Shown here: positions 25,429 through 33,393 of the stretch, piece by piece | Layout: each line of letters starts with the position of its first letter | Position numbering within the stretch: position 1 is the first letter of the stretch | Assembly: GCA_964463485.1 (NCBI GenBank) | Contig: CAYXDO010000066.1 | Span: forward strand, 1-56,873 | DNA length: 56,873 nt | Reading direction: 5' to 3' | From: CAYXDO01 sp964463485 | GTDB lineage: Bacteria > Myxococcota > Kuafuiibacteriia > Kuafuiibacteriales > Kuafuiibacteriaceae | The notes under the pieces: generated by a model | The model's database searches: none | What the model was told of the DNA's origin: nothing | The model's input: only the letters and a program-made list of their open reading frames with translations | Made by a program: the position numbers and the translations under genes

Positions 25429-25997
25429 GGTCGCTCGCGTGTTTTCTGTTCATCACCTGGGTAGGCGGCGCCGCGTCCGCGGGGCCAGTGCCGGCGGCCG
25501 CAGCGACTGAAAAAGGCGGCGGCCCGCTCACGATCGGTCGTCCCGCGCCCGCCTTCAAGCTTCGAAAGCTCGACGGCTCGCTCGTACGCCTCGACGCGCT
25601 CGCATACTCCGGCAAGGAGAAGCCGTGGGCCAAGCGTCGCGTGGTGTTGCTCGACTTCTTTCGAACCGACTGCGGGCCGTGCCGGGAAGGCCTCCCGAAG
25701 CTCTCGAGCCTTCACAAAAAATACGTCAACCGAGGGCTCGAGGTGATTCTGGTGGCGCTGCTCGAACCCGAGGAAGGTCGCGACAAGCTCACGCGTTACC
25801 TGGCGGACGTGAAACCTGAGTTCACGATCGTCGTCGACGACGCGGAGCATTGGTCGAAGAAGTTCCTCGGCGACCGCGTCCAAATTCCCGCGTTGTTCTT
25901 GGTCGACAAGACCGGCAACGTCGCCTTCAAGACGACCGGCCTCTCCGACACCGCCACCCTCACCGTCGCCATCGATCGCGCCCTCGGGAGCTCCTGA
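25425..25997 (+). CDS. exported thioredoxin-fold protein (TlpA/AhpC-TSA-like)
   Basis: 190 residues from a GTG at 25425 that overlaps the TGA before it. A signal peptide (FLFITWVGGAASAG) precedes a thioredoxin core: IGRPAPAFKLRKLDG, VVLLDFFRTDCGPCREGLPKL with the CGPC redox pair, then IPALFLVDKTGNVAFKTTG with the cis-Pro. It most likely acts as a periplasmic disulfide oxidoreductase, for example reducing cytochrome c or an envelope partner. It is the second gene of a four-gene overlapping operon. Confidence 0.85.
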   Translation: MRSLACFLFITWVGGAASAGPVPAAAATEKGGGPLTIGRPAPAFKLRKLDGSLVRLDALAYSGKEKPWAKRRVVLLDFFRTDCGPCREGLPKLSSLHKKYVNRGLEVILVALLEPEEGRDKLTRYLADVKPEFTIVVDDAEHWSKKFLGDRVQIPALFLVDKTGNVAFKTTGLSDTATLTVAIDRALGSS

Positions 25998-25998
25998 A

Positions 25999-26976
25999 AT
26001 GATACCCAGCCTCTGCTTCGCGTTCGCCAGTCAAGTGCTCGTGAGCCAGAACGTGCCCCCCGAATTTCGCCAATCGAAGACGACCTTCGTCGACCCGGCG
26101 CTCCCGTCGACGTTGGTCTCTGCGGTGAAGAAAGCCGCCGACGCAGAGCTCGATCCCAAGCGAGGCGCGGGCAACGCGATCGAGATCCTCAAGGCGGAGC
26201 GCGCCAACCACGCCTCCGATCCAGCCATGCTCATGGCCATCGAGCTGCGGGTCGCCGCCACGGTGTTGCGAAGTCGCTTTCTCTCCGAAAAAACACCGGA
26301 GGCCGCGCGCGCTCAAAAGGCGTTGTCGACCTTCAGCAAGCTCGACCTGCGAGAGCCCGCGCTCCCGGGCTGGCTCGATCGCGCGCTCGTCGCGAACCCC
26401 GACGTGAAGAAGAAGCTCGAAAAAAGGGGCGGCCGAACCATCCGCGTGGCCTACCTCGTTCGAGGCTCCGGCCTCGACTCGGGCCGCGTTCACGCCGCGT
26501 TCGCACCGCTGTTCGAGGCCATCGGCTTCAAGCTCGAGCGCGCGCCCGCGGAGAAAGCGAGCTACGTGATCGAGCTCGCCGCCGACGAAGCTCGAGACGC
26601 CGCGGGCGCCCCAGTCGTGCGCCTCGCCCTAGAGCTCGAACGAACCGAGGGCGGTCGCGTGACTTGGAGGCAGAACCTGTTTCGTACCTCCGAGGGCCCG
26701 AGCGCTTCGCCCGCCATCGCGCTCGGCCTCGATTGGATCGCGGCGATCGGCGGTCGAGAGCTCTTGTTCCATTGGCTCGCGGAGCAAGGCATGATGGGCG
26801 TGTTGATGCGTCCCCCGAGCCCGGGAGGCCACCAAGAGCAGGACCACGAGCCCGCGCCCGAAAACACAAACCGCGTGCGAATTCCCAAGGCGACGGGGAG
26901 CGAACCTCCGCCCCCCAAGCTTCAGGCGCGGGAGGGCGCGCCCCTTCGAGTCCAGGGCGCTCCCAACGAACGATGA
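25999..26976 (+). CDS. exported protein of unknown function
   Basis: 325 residues. GGGAG eight bases upstream supports the ATG at 25999. A short signal-like stretch (MIPSLCFAFASQVLVSQ) precedes an Arg/Ala-rich helical body (residues 40-140) and a mixed alpha/beta part (TIRVAYLVRGSGLD, ASYVIELAADEARD) ending in a Pro/Gln-rich tail (PPSPGGHQEQDHE). No family recognised. It starts 1 base after the thioredoxin gene and overlaps the next gene by ATGA, so it belongs to the same operon. Confidence 0.65.
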   Translation: MIPSLCFAFASQVLVSQNVPPEFRQSKTTFVDPALPSTLVSAVKKAADAELDPKRGAGNAIEILKAERANHASDPAMLMAIELRVAATVLRSRFLSEKTPEAARAQKALSTFSKLDLREPALPGWLDRALVANPDVKKKLEKRGGRTIRVAYLVRGSGLDSGRVHAAFAPLFEAIGFKLERAPAEKASYVIELAADEARDAAGAPVVRLALELERTEGGRVTWRQNLFRTSEGPSASPAIALGLDWIAAIGGRELLFHWLAEQGMMGVLMRPPSPGGHQEQDHEPAPENTNRVRIPKATGSEPPPPKLQAREGAPLRVQGAPNER

Positions 26977-27680
26977 GCCGACGTCACATCGTCGCCAAAG
27001 AAGCCCTCGCGTACCTCCGAACCGCTGCCTACGCGAGCACCCCGCAGCATCGCCACCAACGAGGCGACGAAGACGCGCCAGGCTTGTTCCTCGTGCACGG
27101 CGTCGGTGCCACACCCGCGCAATTCCGCCTCCTCGCCAAGGCCCTGGCCAAGGACGTCGCGTTCGTCGACGACTTCGCTTACCGATCGACCCGCCCCCTT
27201 CGCGACGTCACCGACGAGCTCTCGCAAGCCATCGAGCTTCGAGCTGCCCGGCACGTCGCCGGGATGGTCGTCGTGGGCCACAGCCTGGGCGGGCTGCTCC
27301 TGCGAATGGTCCTCCAAAGCGACAGGCCCCCCGAACGCGTGGTCGGCTTCGTCTCGATCTGCGCGCCGCTCCATGGCACCACCCGCTGCGCCCTCGCCCC
27401 AACCAAGGACCTCCGCTCGATCACGCCGGGATCGAAGCTCTTCCAGCAACTCGACGCGACCCACCATCGGCTGGAATTTCTTCGCGGACGCTTACTGGCA
27501 GTAGGCTCAACGAGCGATCACTTCGTGGAGCCAAAGTCGAGCGCGTATCTCCCGGATGCGCCAGTCCTAGAGCTACGCGACTCCGGACACGTGTCGAGCC
27601 TTTTCGACGAGCGAGTCCACGAGGCCATTCGGAAGGTGATCAGAGCCGCACGAATGACGCGGATGGGCGGGAGGAAGTAA
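26973..27680 (+). CDS. alpha/beta hydrolase, lipase/PGAP1-like
   Basis: 235 residues from the ATG at 26973, which overlaps the preceding stop. FLVHGVGATPAQFRLLAKAL (oxyanion loop), then VVVGHSLGGLLLRM (nucleophile Ser in Gly-His-Ser-Leu-Gly-Gly), an acidic residue in the SDHFVEP loop and a terminal His (DSGHVSS) give a plausible catalytic triad. The Gly-His-Ser-Leu-Gly type is seen in lipases and in PGAP1/EstA-like esterases. There is no signal peptide, so it is cytoplasmic or released by another route. It ends just before the repeat arrays, convergent with the HEAT lipoprotein gene. Confidence 0.75.
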   Translation: MSRRHIVAKEALAYLRTAAYASTPQHRHQRGDEDAPGLFLVHGVGATPAQFRLLAKALAKDVAFVDDFAYRSTRPLRDVTDELSQAIELRAARHVAGMVVVGHSLGGLLLRMVLQSDRPPERVVGFVSICAPLHGTTRCALAPTKDLRSITPGSKLFQQLDATHHRLEFLRGRLLAVGSTSDHFVEPKSSAYLPDAPVLELRDSGHVSSLFDERVHEAIRKVIRAARMTRMGGRK

Positions 27681-27684
27681 CTCG

Positions 27685-27973
27685 GACCGGCACGGGCACG
27701 TTGGTCGGATCCCGGATCGCGGATCCCGGATCGGGCACGGGCACGTTGGTCGGATCCCGGATCGGGCACGGGCATGGGCACGTTGGTCGGATCCCGGATC
27801 GGGCACGGGCACGNNNNNNNNNNNNNNNNNNNNNNNNNNNNNNNNNNNNNNNNNNNNNNNNNNNNNNNNNNNNNNNNNNNNNNNNNNNNNNNNNNNNNNN
27901 NNNNNNNNNNNNNGGATCGGGCACGGGCATGGGCACGTTGGTCGGATCCCGGATCGGGCACGGGCACGTTGGT
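27685..27973 (+). repeat. GGGCAC-type tandem array, left half of an inverted pair, with assembly gap
   Basis: Units of about 31 bases: GGGCACGGGCACGTTGGTC followed by GGATCCCGGATC, some with an extra GGGCAT. Several units are visible, then 100 Ns (27814-27913), then more units up to 27973. The gap probably reflects collapse of the array during assembly, so true length is unknown. Confidence 0.85.
27814..27913. other. 100-base run of N (assembly gap)
   Basis: Exactly 100 undetermined bases inside a tandem repeat. The size is conventional for an unknown gap length, so any gene content here cannot be excluded but is unlikely. Confidence 0.98.
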
Positions 27974-28069
27974 CCGCGACTCGAAAAACTTTGAGGTGAG
28001 ACTAGGATTTCCGGTGGTCGTAACGCAGCCGCTGCGCTTCGAAACTCGCCACGGTTCAGCACGGACTTC

Positions 28070-28188
28070 GTGCCCGTGCCCGTGCCCGTGCCCGTGCCCG
28101 ATCCGAGTGCCCGTGCCCGATCCGAGTGCCGTGCCCGATCCGAGTGCCCGTGCCCGTGCCCGATCCGATCCGATCCGATCCGATCCGA
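28070..28188. repeat. GTGCCC and CCGAT tandem array, right half of the inverted pair
   Basis: GTGCCC repeated five or so times, then interspersed with GATCCGA, ending in five CCGAT-type pentamers. It is the reverse complement of the GGGCAC unit on the left, separated by about 95 unique bases, so the two could pair into a very long imperfect hairpin between the convergent genes. Confidence 0.8.
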
Positions 28189-28192
28189 TGAT

Positions 28193-29836
28193 TTACAGCC
28201 GAGCCAAGTAAACTTCGAGCCTTCGCAGATCCTCGTTCACTCGCATGTACGTGGCCTGGCCTTCTTCGTCCTTCAAGATCTTCTGCACGGCCGAGAGCGC
28301 AGACTTGTCCCCGAAGCTCCAGTACGTCGCGATCGCCGCGGATCGCACGAAGGTGTCTTTGTCCGACAGCGCTTTGGTGAGCGCTGGCAGGGTGCTCTTG
28401 TCCTTCAACCGACCGAGCTCCCACGCCGCCTTCTCACGTACGAGCTCGCTCTTGTCCTCGAGCTTGTTCGACCAGCAGACCGGATCCGCTTTGCACTCGG
28501 CCGCTGCCTCGACGCGGGCCATGCGCTCCGTCATGTACTTCTTCACGTCCTCGACCTTCTCGCCGTCGACGACTGCTTTGAACGCTTCGAGGTGCTCTGG
28601 GCCCGCGAGGTTGCTCGCGTGATCGATCGCGGCCTTTTGCGCAGTCAACCGCGAAGCCATGTCGGTCTCGCAGGTCTCTTTGTCCGCGTGGCCTTCCTTC
28701 ACACAACGATCGAGGAAGTCTTGCGCCATCATCGCCTTGATCATGTCCGGCACCGCGCTGCGATCGCCGAGCTGATTCACCGCGCGCATCACCGGATCTC
28801 GAAGCGATCCGTCGAGGGTCATCATCATCTTCTTGAGCGGCGGGGCTGCTTTCATGTCCCCGAGCGATCCGAGCGGAGCGGCCGAGTAGATCAGGAGCAC
28901 CCCGTCGTTTTCTTTTTGCGCGGCGTCGAACGCCTCGAGCAACGAGTCCACCGCGCGCGGATCGCGCAGGTCGCCCAACACGAAGCCGCACTTGGCTTTG
29001 ACGGCGGTGTTCTTGAGGCCGCCTTTGCTCTCAAAGTACTTGTTCACCGCATCGTTCTTGCCCGCCATCGTATCGAGCAGGGCTTGAGCCGTCCCCGGTC
29101 CGAGCTGGAAGAGCGCGAACGAGGCCTCGCGATAGAACGACACGCCCTGGTATTCGACGAACATCATCTGGATCAGGGCGTCGGTGGCCGACAGATCTCC
29201 GATGTCGCCGAGCGCCATGATGGCGTTCTTGCGCATGAACTTGTTCGGATGTTTGAGCGAGAAGTCGATGATCTCGGGGACCGCGTCTTTGCACTTCAGC
29301 TGGCCGAGGCTGCGGATCGACTTCAGCACGGTCGCGTCGTGGCGCGCCTTGGTCGCGGCCTCCTCGAGCTTGGCACAAGCTTTCAGATCGCCTAGAGCGC
29401 CAAGCGCTTCCGCGACTGTCTCGTTCGTGTAGTTGCTGTTCTTGTCGAGCGGGTCGGAGCTCGTCCCGGCCTCGAGCGAGAACGCCCCCATCAACGCGTC
29501 GACGGCCTTGGCGTCTCCAATCTCCCGGAGCGCTTTGGCGGCCTCCATGCGGTGCGCGTCGTAAGGAACGCTCGTCTCGGGAGCTTTGAGGATCTCCACG
29601 AGACCAGGGAAGGCCGCGGCCGCCTTCTTGTCCTTCACGACCTTGATCGCTTTTTCACACCACTTTCGCTTCTGGTCGCCTTGCTGGCTTTGGAAGGATG
29701 TCGCGCACAAGGGCGCGTTGTTGTTCACGAGATCGGCGCATCGCTGCGCGTCCTCTTTGCAGTCGGACACGCTGGAGCAGCCGGCCAACGCCGACGCCAA
29801 CACAGCAGAGCCAAGAGCTTTCAATCGAAGGGCCAT
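28193..29836 (-). CDS. HEAT-repeat lipoprotein
   Basis: 547 residues from the ATG at 29836, supported by GGGAGGA six bases before it. A frame extension to 29914 is less likely. MALRLKALGSAVLASALAGC is a lipoprotein signal (Leu-Ala-Gly-Cys). About 12 helical-repeat units follow (for example EAAKALREIGDAKAVDALMGAF, KNAIMALGDIGDLSATDALIQMM, VREKAAWELGRLKDKSTLPALTKALSDKD), the PBS-lyase/HEAT type with Gly-Asp at each turn, a large binding solenoid. Four Cys pairs early (CKEDAQRC, LCATS, WCEKA) may form disulfides. It is periplasmic or surface-attached; partners unknown. It converges on the repeat arrays. Confidence 0.8.
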   Translation of the reverse strand: MALRLKALGSAVLASALAGCSSVSDCKEDAQRCADLVNNNAPLCATSFQSQQGDQKRKWCEKAIKVVKDKKAAAAFPGLVEILKAPETSVPYDAHRMEAAKALREIGDAKAVDALMGAFSLEAGTSSDPLDKNSNYTNETVAEALGALGDLKACAKLEEAATKARHDATVLKSIRSLGQLKCKDAVPEIIDFSLKHPNKFMRKNAIMALGDIGDLSATDALIQMMFVEYQGVSFYREASFALFQLGPGTAQALLDTMAGKNDAVNKYFESKGGLKNTAVKAKCGFVLGDLRDPRAVDSLLEAFDAAQKENDGVLLIYSAAPLGSLGDMKAAPPLKKMMMTLDGSLRDPVMRAVNQLGDRSAVPDMIKAMMAQDFLDRCVKEGHADKETCETDMASRLTAQKAAIDHASNLAGPEHLEAFKAVVDGEKVEDVKKYMTERMARVEAAAECKADPVCWSNKLEDKSELVREKAAWELGRLKDKSTLPALTKALSDKDTFVRSAAIATYWSFGDKSALSAVQKILKDEEGQATYMRVNEDLRRLEVYLARL

Positions 29837-29902
29837 GAGTGTCCTCCCGTTCCGGATTCGCCACGAAGGCGCGGCGATCGTGAGTTCTGGAACACGCACC
29901 GT

Positions 29903-29920
29903 GCGGGGTGTCAACCCCGC
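29903..29920. other. 7-bp GC hairpin upstream of HEAT lipoprotein gene
   Basis: GCGGGGT (29903-29909), loop GTCA, ACCCCGC (29914-29920). It lies about 70 bases upstream of the minus-strand gene's start, so it may be a transcript-leader hairpin or a regulatory site. Confidence 0.35.
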
Positions 29921-30055
29921 GTTCCGTGTCCCATTTTCGAGCGCATCGGGACCGAAGGCACGGGCAACCCCGGCTCGACGAGCACGATCTTACGCAACTA
30001 GTCTTTGGTTACACGACGGCGGCAATCAAAGGCACGACGCGAAGCTTGCCGACGA

Positions 30056-30094
30056 GCCCGCACCCATGAAGAGACACAGAATGTGGGTGCGGGC
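30056..30094 (-). terminator. 11-bp hairpin downstream of the carboxypeptidase-regulatory-like lipoprotein gene
   Basis: GCCCGCACCCA (30056-30066) pairs with TGGGTGCGGGC (30084-30094) around a 17-base loop, about 55 bases after the minus-strand stop at 30150. There is no T-run. The rest of the 29837-30149 spacer has no coding capacity that I can support. Confidence 0.5.
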
Positions 30095-30149
30095 GCCGCC
30101 ACCAAAATCTTCCCGCCACACACCTTACTCCCCGTAGAAAATCAGCGGA

Positions 30150-31343
30150 TCACGGAGCGACGAAGAGTCCCTCGCGCGACTCGCTCGCCGCCACGAGCTC
30201 GAACGAAGCGCGGGTCGGGTCGTCGATGGCTGCAAAGACACGAGCCCGGTAGGCCGCACCGGCGCGAAGTGGATTTGCAGGTTCAATCGGTAGCTCGGTC
30301 GACGGGTGAAGCACACGCGCCCTCCAATTTCGCCGCGCATCGAAGCCTCCGAACAGAGTCGCCCCGAGCAAGTCGGTCACCTCCACGACGTAAAAATCGG
30401 CTTCGGAATGGGGAGACCAAGTGAGCATCAGGCCAGCCGAGCTCGTTCGGGTCCCTATCCCGCGCACCCGCGGCGAGAGCGAGAGCGAGAGCGGCTGAGC
30501 CGCGGTCGTCCCGACCTCGACGATCGGCCGGGTGTCCGTTCGAACCAGGTCCGGATCGACGACCACGTCATCGAGCTCCAGCGCCGCATCGACCAAGAAA
30601 CGACCCGGCGGCACGCCCTCGATCGAGAACGGCGCCTCCGCCGAGGCATAGACGCGAAGACCCGGCAAGACCTCGCCCGTTCCAAGGTCGAACAAGCCGA
30701 TGGCGGTCGTGCCGCTCAGCGCGCCGGTGAGCTGTCCTTCCACGCGCCCGTCGGCGGGGCCGAGCCTCTCGACGGTCACGTTCTCCGTTCGGCCGTCGGC
30801 GGCCACGGCAACACCGGAGGCCTCCCCGTAGCTGAATCCCTTCTCATAAGCTGTGACTTTGTACTGGGCTGGCAGCAGACCCTCGAGCTCGAACGCCCCG
30901 CTCGCATCCGTCAAAGCCGCGTAGTCGATCGTGCCTCGAGCCACGACGAGCACTCCGTCCGAAGGCGCCGCGAGGCGGCCGGCGAGCGCACCCGAGCCGA
31001 CTCCGTCCGTCTTCGGCCACAGCGAAACCTCGAGCGAGGTGGTGACGCTCTTCGGTGTCGTGACCACTCGCGGGAAATCGCCCGGGAGCGGGTCCGTGAC
31101 GAATCCTTTGGCCTCGATCCGAACGCCATGAACGCCCTCGGGAACATCGACCTCCACCTTCCCAGTCGCATCCGTCTTCTGAGCCGCAAGTCCTGCGATC
31201 AAAACGCGAGCTCCGGCAATCGCTCCCGTCGGACCCATCACGGACACCGAGAGGCGAGTCGGCGGCGGAGGCGGCTCGTCTTCACCGCACGAGAGGGAAG
31301 CCACGAGCACGAGAGCCCACGTGATGGGACCGATGAACCGCAT
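30150..31343 (-). CDS. lipoprotein with carboxypeptidase-regulatory-like domains
   Basis: 397 residues from the ATG at 31343 (MRFIGPITWALVLVASLSC, lipobox Ser-Leu-Ser-Cys); an ATG at 31373 is in frame but adds a Cys/Arg-rich stretch. After an acidic Pro-rich linker come repeating strand modules of the carboxypeptidase-regulatory-like type (VSVMGPTGAIAGARVLIAG, GVRIEAKGFVT; YAALTDASGAFELEGLLPAQYKVTAYEKGF; APFSIEGVPPGRFLVDAAL) and a C-terminal fibronectin-like part (LMLTWSPHSEADFYVVEVTD). The structure fits a surface adhesion or scaffold protein. The hydrophobic or Ig-like domains have no catalytic residues. It diverges from the small Cys-rich lipoprotein gene. Confidence 0.75.
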   Translation of the reverse strand: MRFIGPITWALVLVASLSCGEDEPPPPPTRLSVSVMGPTGAIAGARVLIAGLAAQKTDATGKVEVDVPEGVHGVRIEAKGFVTDPLPGDFPRVVTTPKSVTTSLEVSLWPKTDGVGSGALAGRLAAPSDGVLVVARGTIDYAALTDASGAFELEGLLPAQYKVTAYEKGFSYGEASGVAVAADGRTENVTVERLGPADGRVEGQLTGALSGTTAIGLFDLGTGEVLPGLRVYASAEAPFSIEGVPPGRFLVDAALELDDVVVDPDLVRTDTRPIVEVGTTAAQPLSLSLSPRVRGIGTRTSSAGLMLTWSPHSEADFYVVEVTDLLGATLFGGFDARRNWRARVLHPSTELPIEPANPLRAGAAYRARVFAAIDDPTRASFELVAASESREGLFVAP

Positions 31344-31412
31344 ACGGCAGCGACAATGACGACAAGAGATCACACGTGCAACTTCTCCGCGACCGTACTA
31401 GCTTCCGCCGCG

Positions 31413-31658
31413 ATGCTGCTACTGCGAGCTGGCGTCTTCGCCGGTCTGGTCCTGATTCTCTCGAGCTGCGCTTCGTCGAAAGATGTGACTGCGTCGGACC
31501 GCTGGGAGAGCTACCCAGGATGCGACATGAAGCAGTGTCAGTCTTGGTACGAAGCGTGCTCATCAGAGTGCGTCAACGACCGAGAAGCCACCATCACCGA
31601 GTGCGAGAACAAGTGCCGCGCGAAACAGAAGAGCTGCGAGAGCTCCTGCCCGGGCTGA
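31413..31658 (+). CDS. small cysteine-rich lipoprotein
   Basis: 81 residues. MLLLRAGVFAGLVLILSSC is a clear lipoprotein signal (Leu-Ser-Ser-Cys, residue 19). The mature part has about eight Cys in a CDMKQCQSWYEACSSEC and CENKCRAKQKSCESSC pattern of short-spaced pairs, a small disulfide-rich knot. It lies just before the glutamate dehydrogenase gene (32 bases) on the same strand and diverges from the previous lipoprotein gene. Confidence 0.65.
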   Translation: MLLLRAGVFAGLVLILSSCASSKDVTASDRWESYPGCDMKQCQSWYEACSSECVNDREATITECENKCRAKQKSCESSCPG

Positions 31659-31690
31659 TTCGGCTCCGCGCGTGATTCGAGGAGCTTACT

Positions 31691-33004
31691 TTGAGCACCA
31701 ATCAAGTCCCCGCTGACAACCCACACGCCGAGCCCCCTGGCTGGGAGTGGGACGCATCTCCGCTATTCCGGGACACCGTCGCCCTCGTGTCCCGGACCTG
31801 CGATGCGATGAACCTCGATCCGAACATCAAACACAGGCTGACGCGCCCCGAGCGGGCGTTGATCGTCACCGTGCCGGTTCGCATGGAGGACGGGAGAGTA
31901 GAGAACTTCATCGGCTACCGGGTTCAACACTCGGACACGCGGGGTCCCTGCAAGGGAGGGATCCGGTATCACGAGGACGTGAATCTCGGCGAGGTCAGCG
32001 CCCTGGCGACCCTGATGACCTTCAAGTGTGCCGTGGCGGGCCTGCCGCTCGGCGGAGCCAAAGGTGGAATCCGGGTCGACCCTCGAACGCTCTCGCGAAA
32101 CGAGAAGCAACGACTCACTCGGCGATACACCGTCGAAATCATCAACTTCATCGGCCCCGACCGCGACATTCCGGCGCCCGACATGGGCACCGACGAACAA
32201 ACGATGTCGTGGCTCATGGACACTTACTCACAGATGAAGGGCTATGCGGTCCCCGGCGTGGTGACCGGCAAACCCATTCTCCTCGGCGGCAGCCGAGGCC
32301 GCCGGGAGGCGACTGGGCGCGGCGTGGCTTACACGATCGCGTCGGCGTGCGACTACCTGAAGGCCGGATCGGTCGAAGGAAAGACGGCCGCGATCCAGGG
32401 CTTTGGAAACGTGGGCAGCTACGCCGCCAGCACGCTGCACTCGATGGGCGCCAAGATCGTCGCGGTCTCCGACGTCTCTGGCGGAATCTACGACAAGAAC
32501 GGCCTCGATATTCCGCACGTGCTCAAATACGTGGAGAGTCGCCAAGTCGTGAAAGGCTATCCTCGAGCAGAGGCCATCACGAACGACGAGCTGTTCGGCC
32601 TGGAGGTCGATCTCATGATTCCCGCGGCCCTCGGCGGGGTGATCGACGCGCGAATCGCGTCCAAGCTGAAGTGCCGAATTCTCGCCGAGGGAGCGAACGG
32701 CCCGGTCACCTCCGATGGTGACCGAGTGCTGCGCGAACGCCAAGACGAGATCTTCGTGATTCCAGACATTCTGGCGAACTCAGGCGGCGTGACGGTCTCC
32801 TACTTCGAGTGGGTCCAGAGTCTTCAGTCGTTCTTCTGGACCGCCGACGAGGTGAACGAGCGGCTCTATCACGTACTCAAGGAGGCCTTTGCGGAGGCGG
32901 TGAAGTTCCGCGAGAAGATGAAGACGGACATGCGGACCGCCACCGTGATGTTCGGAATCCATCGGGTGACCGAAGCCATGCTCGCCCGCGGCCTCTTCCC
33001 CTGA
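31691..33004 (+). CDS. Glu/Leu/Phe/Val dehydrogenase (glutamate dehydrogenase type)
   Basis: 437 residues from a TTG at 31691, preceded by GAGGAG about 8 bases upstream. It converts glutamate to 2-oxoglutarate and ammonia (or the reverse) with NAD(P). Visible: substrate-binding KGGIRYH, PLGGAKGGI with the active-site Lys, PAPDMGTDEQ, the GFGNVGS dinucleotide-binding loop, and the long acidic C-terminal domain. Length and motif order match hexameric bacterial NAD-type glutamate dehydrogenases (about 420-450 residues). Cofactor choice cannot be read. It precedes the CTCTGTGG-type repeat and then MoeA on the same strand. Confidence 0.9.
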   Translation: MSTNQVPADNPHAEPPGWEWDASPLFRDTVALVSRTCDAMNLDPNIKHRLTRPERALIVTVPVRMEDGRVENFIGYRVQHSDTRGPCKGGIRYHEDVNLGEVSALATLMTFKCAVAGLPLGGAKGGIRVDPRTLSRNEKQRLTRRYTVEIINFIGPDRDIPAPDMGTDEQTMSWLMDTYSQMKGYAVPGVVTGKPILLGGSRGRREATGRGVAYTIASACDYLKAGSVEGKTAAIQGFGNVGSYAASTLHSMGAKIVAVSDVSGGIYDKNGLDIPHVLKYVESRQVVKGYPRAEAITNDELFGLEVDLMIPAALGGVIDARIASKLKCRILAEGANGPVTSDGDRVLRERQDEIFVIPDILANSGGVTVSYFEWVQSLQSFFWTADEVNERLYHVLKEAFAEAVKFREKMKTDMRTATVMFGIHRVTEAMLARGLFP

Positions 33005-33075
33005 CCTGACCCCCCGACCTGACCGGCGCCAACGGGTGCACGACCGACCTGCGACCATTCGTTCGGCCTCCGCAT

Positions 33076-33200
33076 GAACCACGGAGAGCAAAGAGAAGGA
33101 ACACGGAGGGCACGAAGGACTTTTCTCCAAAAATCCTCTGCGTGCTCTGCGTTCCTGCTCGGTGTCCTCTGTGGTTTATCCGGCGCCGAGCGAGGATGTC
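33076..33200. repeat. dispersed CTCTGTGG-type repeat, copy B (imperfect long hairpin)
   Basis: Left arm around 33076-33112 (ACCACGGAGAGCAAAG, then AGAAGGAACACGGAGG) is an imperfect reverse complement of the right arm 33136-33175 (CCTCTGCGTGCTCTGC, GTTCCTGCTCGG, TGTCCTCTGTGGT). The right half matches copy A at 17791-17878. A third degenerate copy is at 48624-48662. The unit lies in an intergenic space. Confidence 0.85.
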
Positions 33201-33285
33201 GTGCACCCGGCGCCAACCCTCGCCGCGCCGTTCACGGATTGCTCGGTCCGTGTTCCCGTGTTAGCCCCCGACCGTGGCCGACCCC

Positions 33286-33390
33286 ATGAGAGCCGACGCC
33301 ATGAGAGCCGACCCCATGAGAGCCGACGCAATGAGAGCCGACCCCATGAGAGCCGACGCGATGAGAGCCGACGCGATGAGAGCCGACGTA
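33286..33390 (+). repeat. seven tandem 15-bp repeats, each starting with in-frame ATG
   Basis: ATGAGAGCCGAC plus one codon (CCC, GCC, GCA or GCG; the last unit ends GTA), repeated seven times at 33286, 33301, 33316, 33331, 33346, 33361 and 33376, followed by CGC and the MoeA ATG at 33394. A partial unit from GTG at 33274 precedes. In each unit GAGAG lies about 8 bases before the next ATG, so each ATG could initiate. The unit length is a multiple of 3, and translated it gives Met-Arg-Ala-Asp-Pro/Ala repeats fused to MoeA. Confidence 0.9.
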
Positions 33391-33393
33391 CGC

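Noticed and set aside
27685..28188. Tandem repeats considered as a CRISPR array
   Set aside because: Units are contiguous with no unique spacers of constant length, and no cas genes are in the window.
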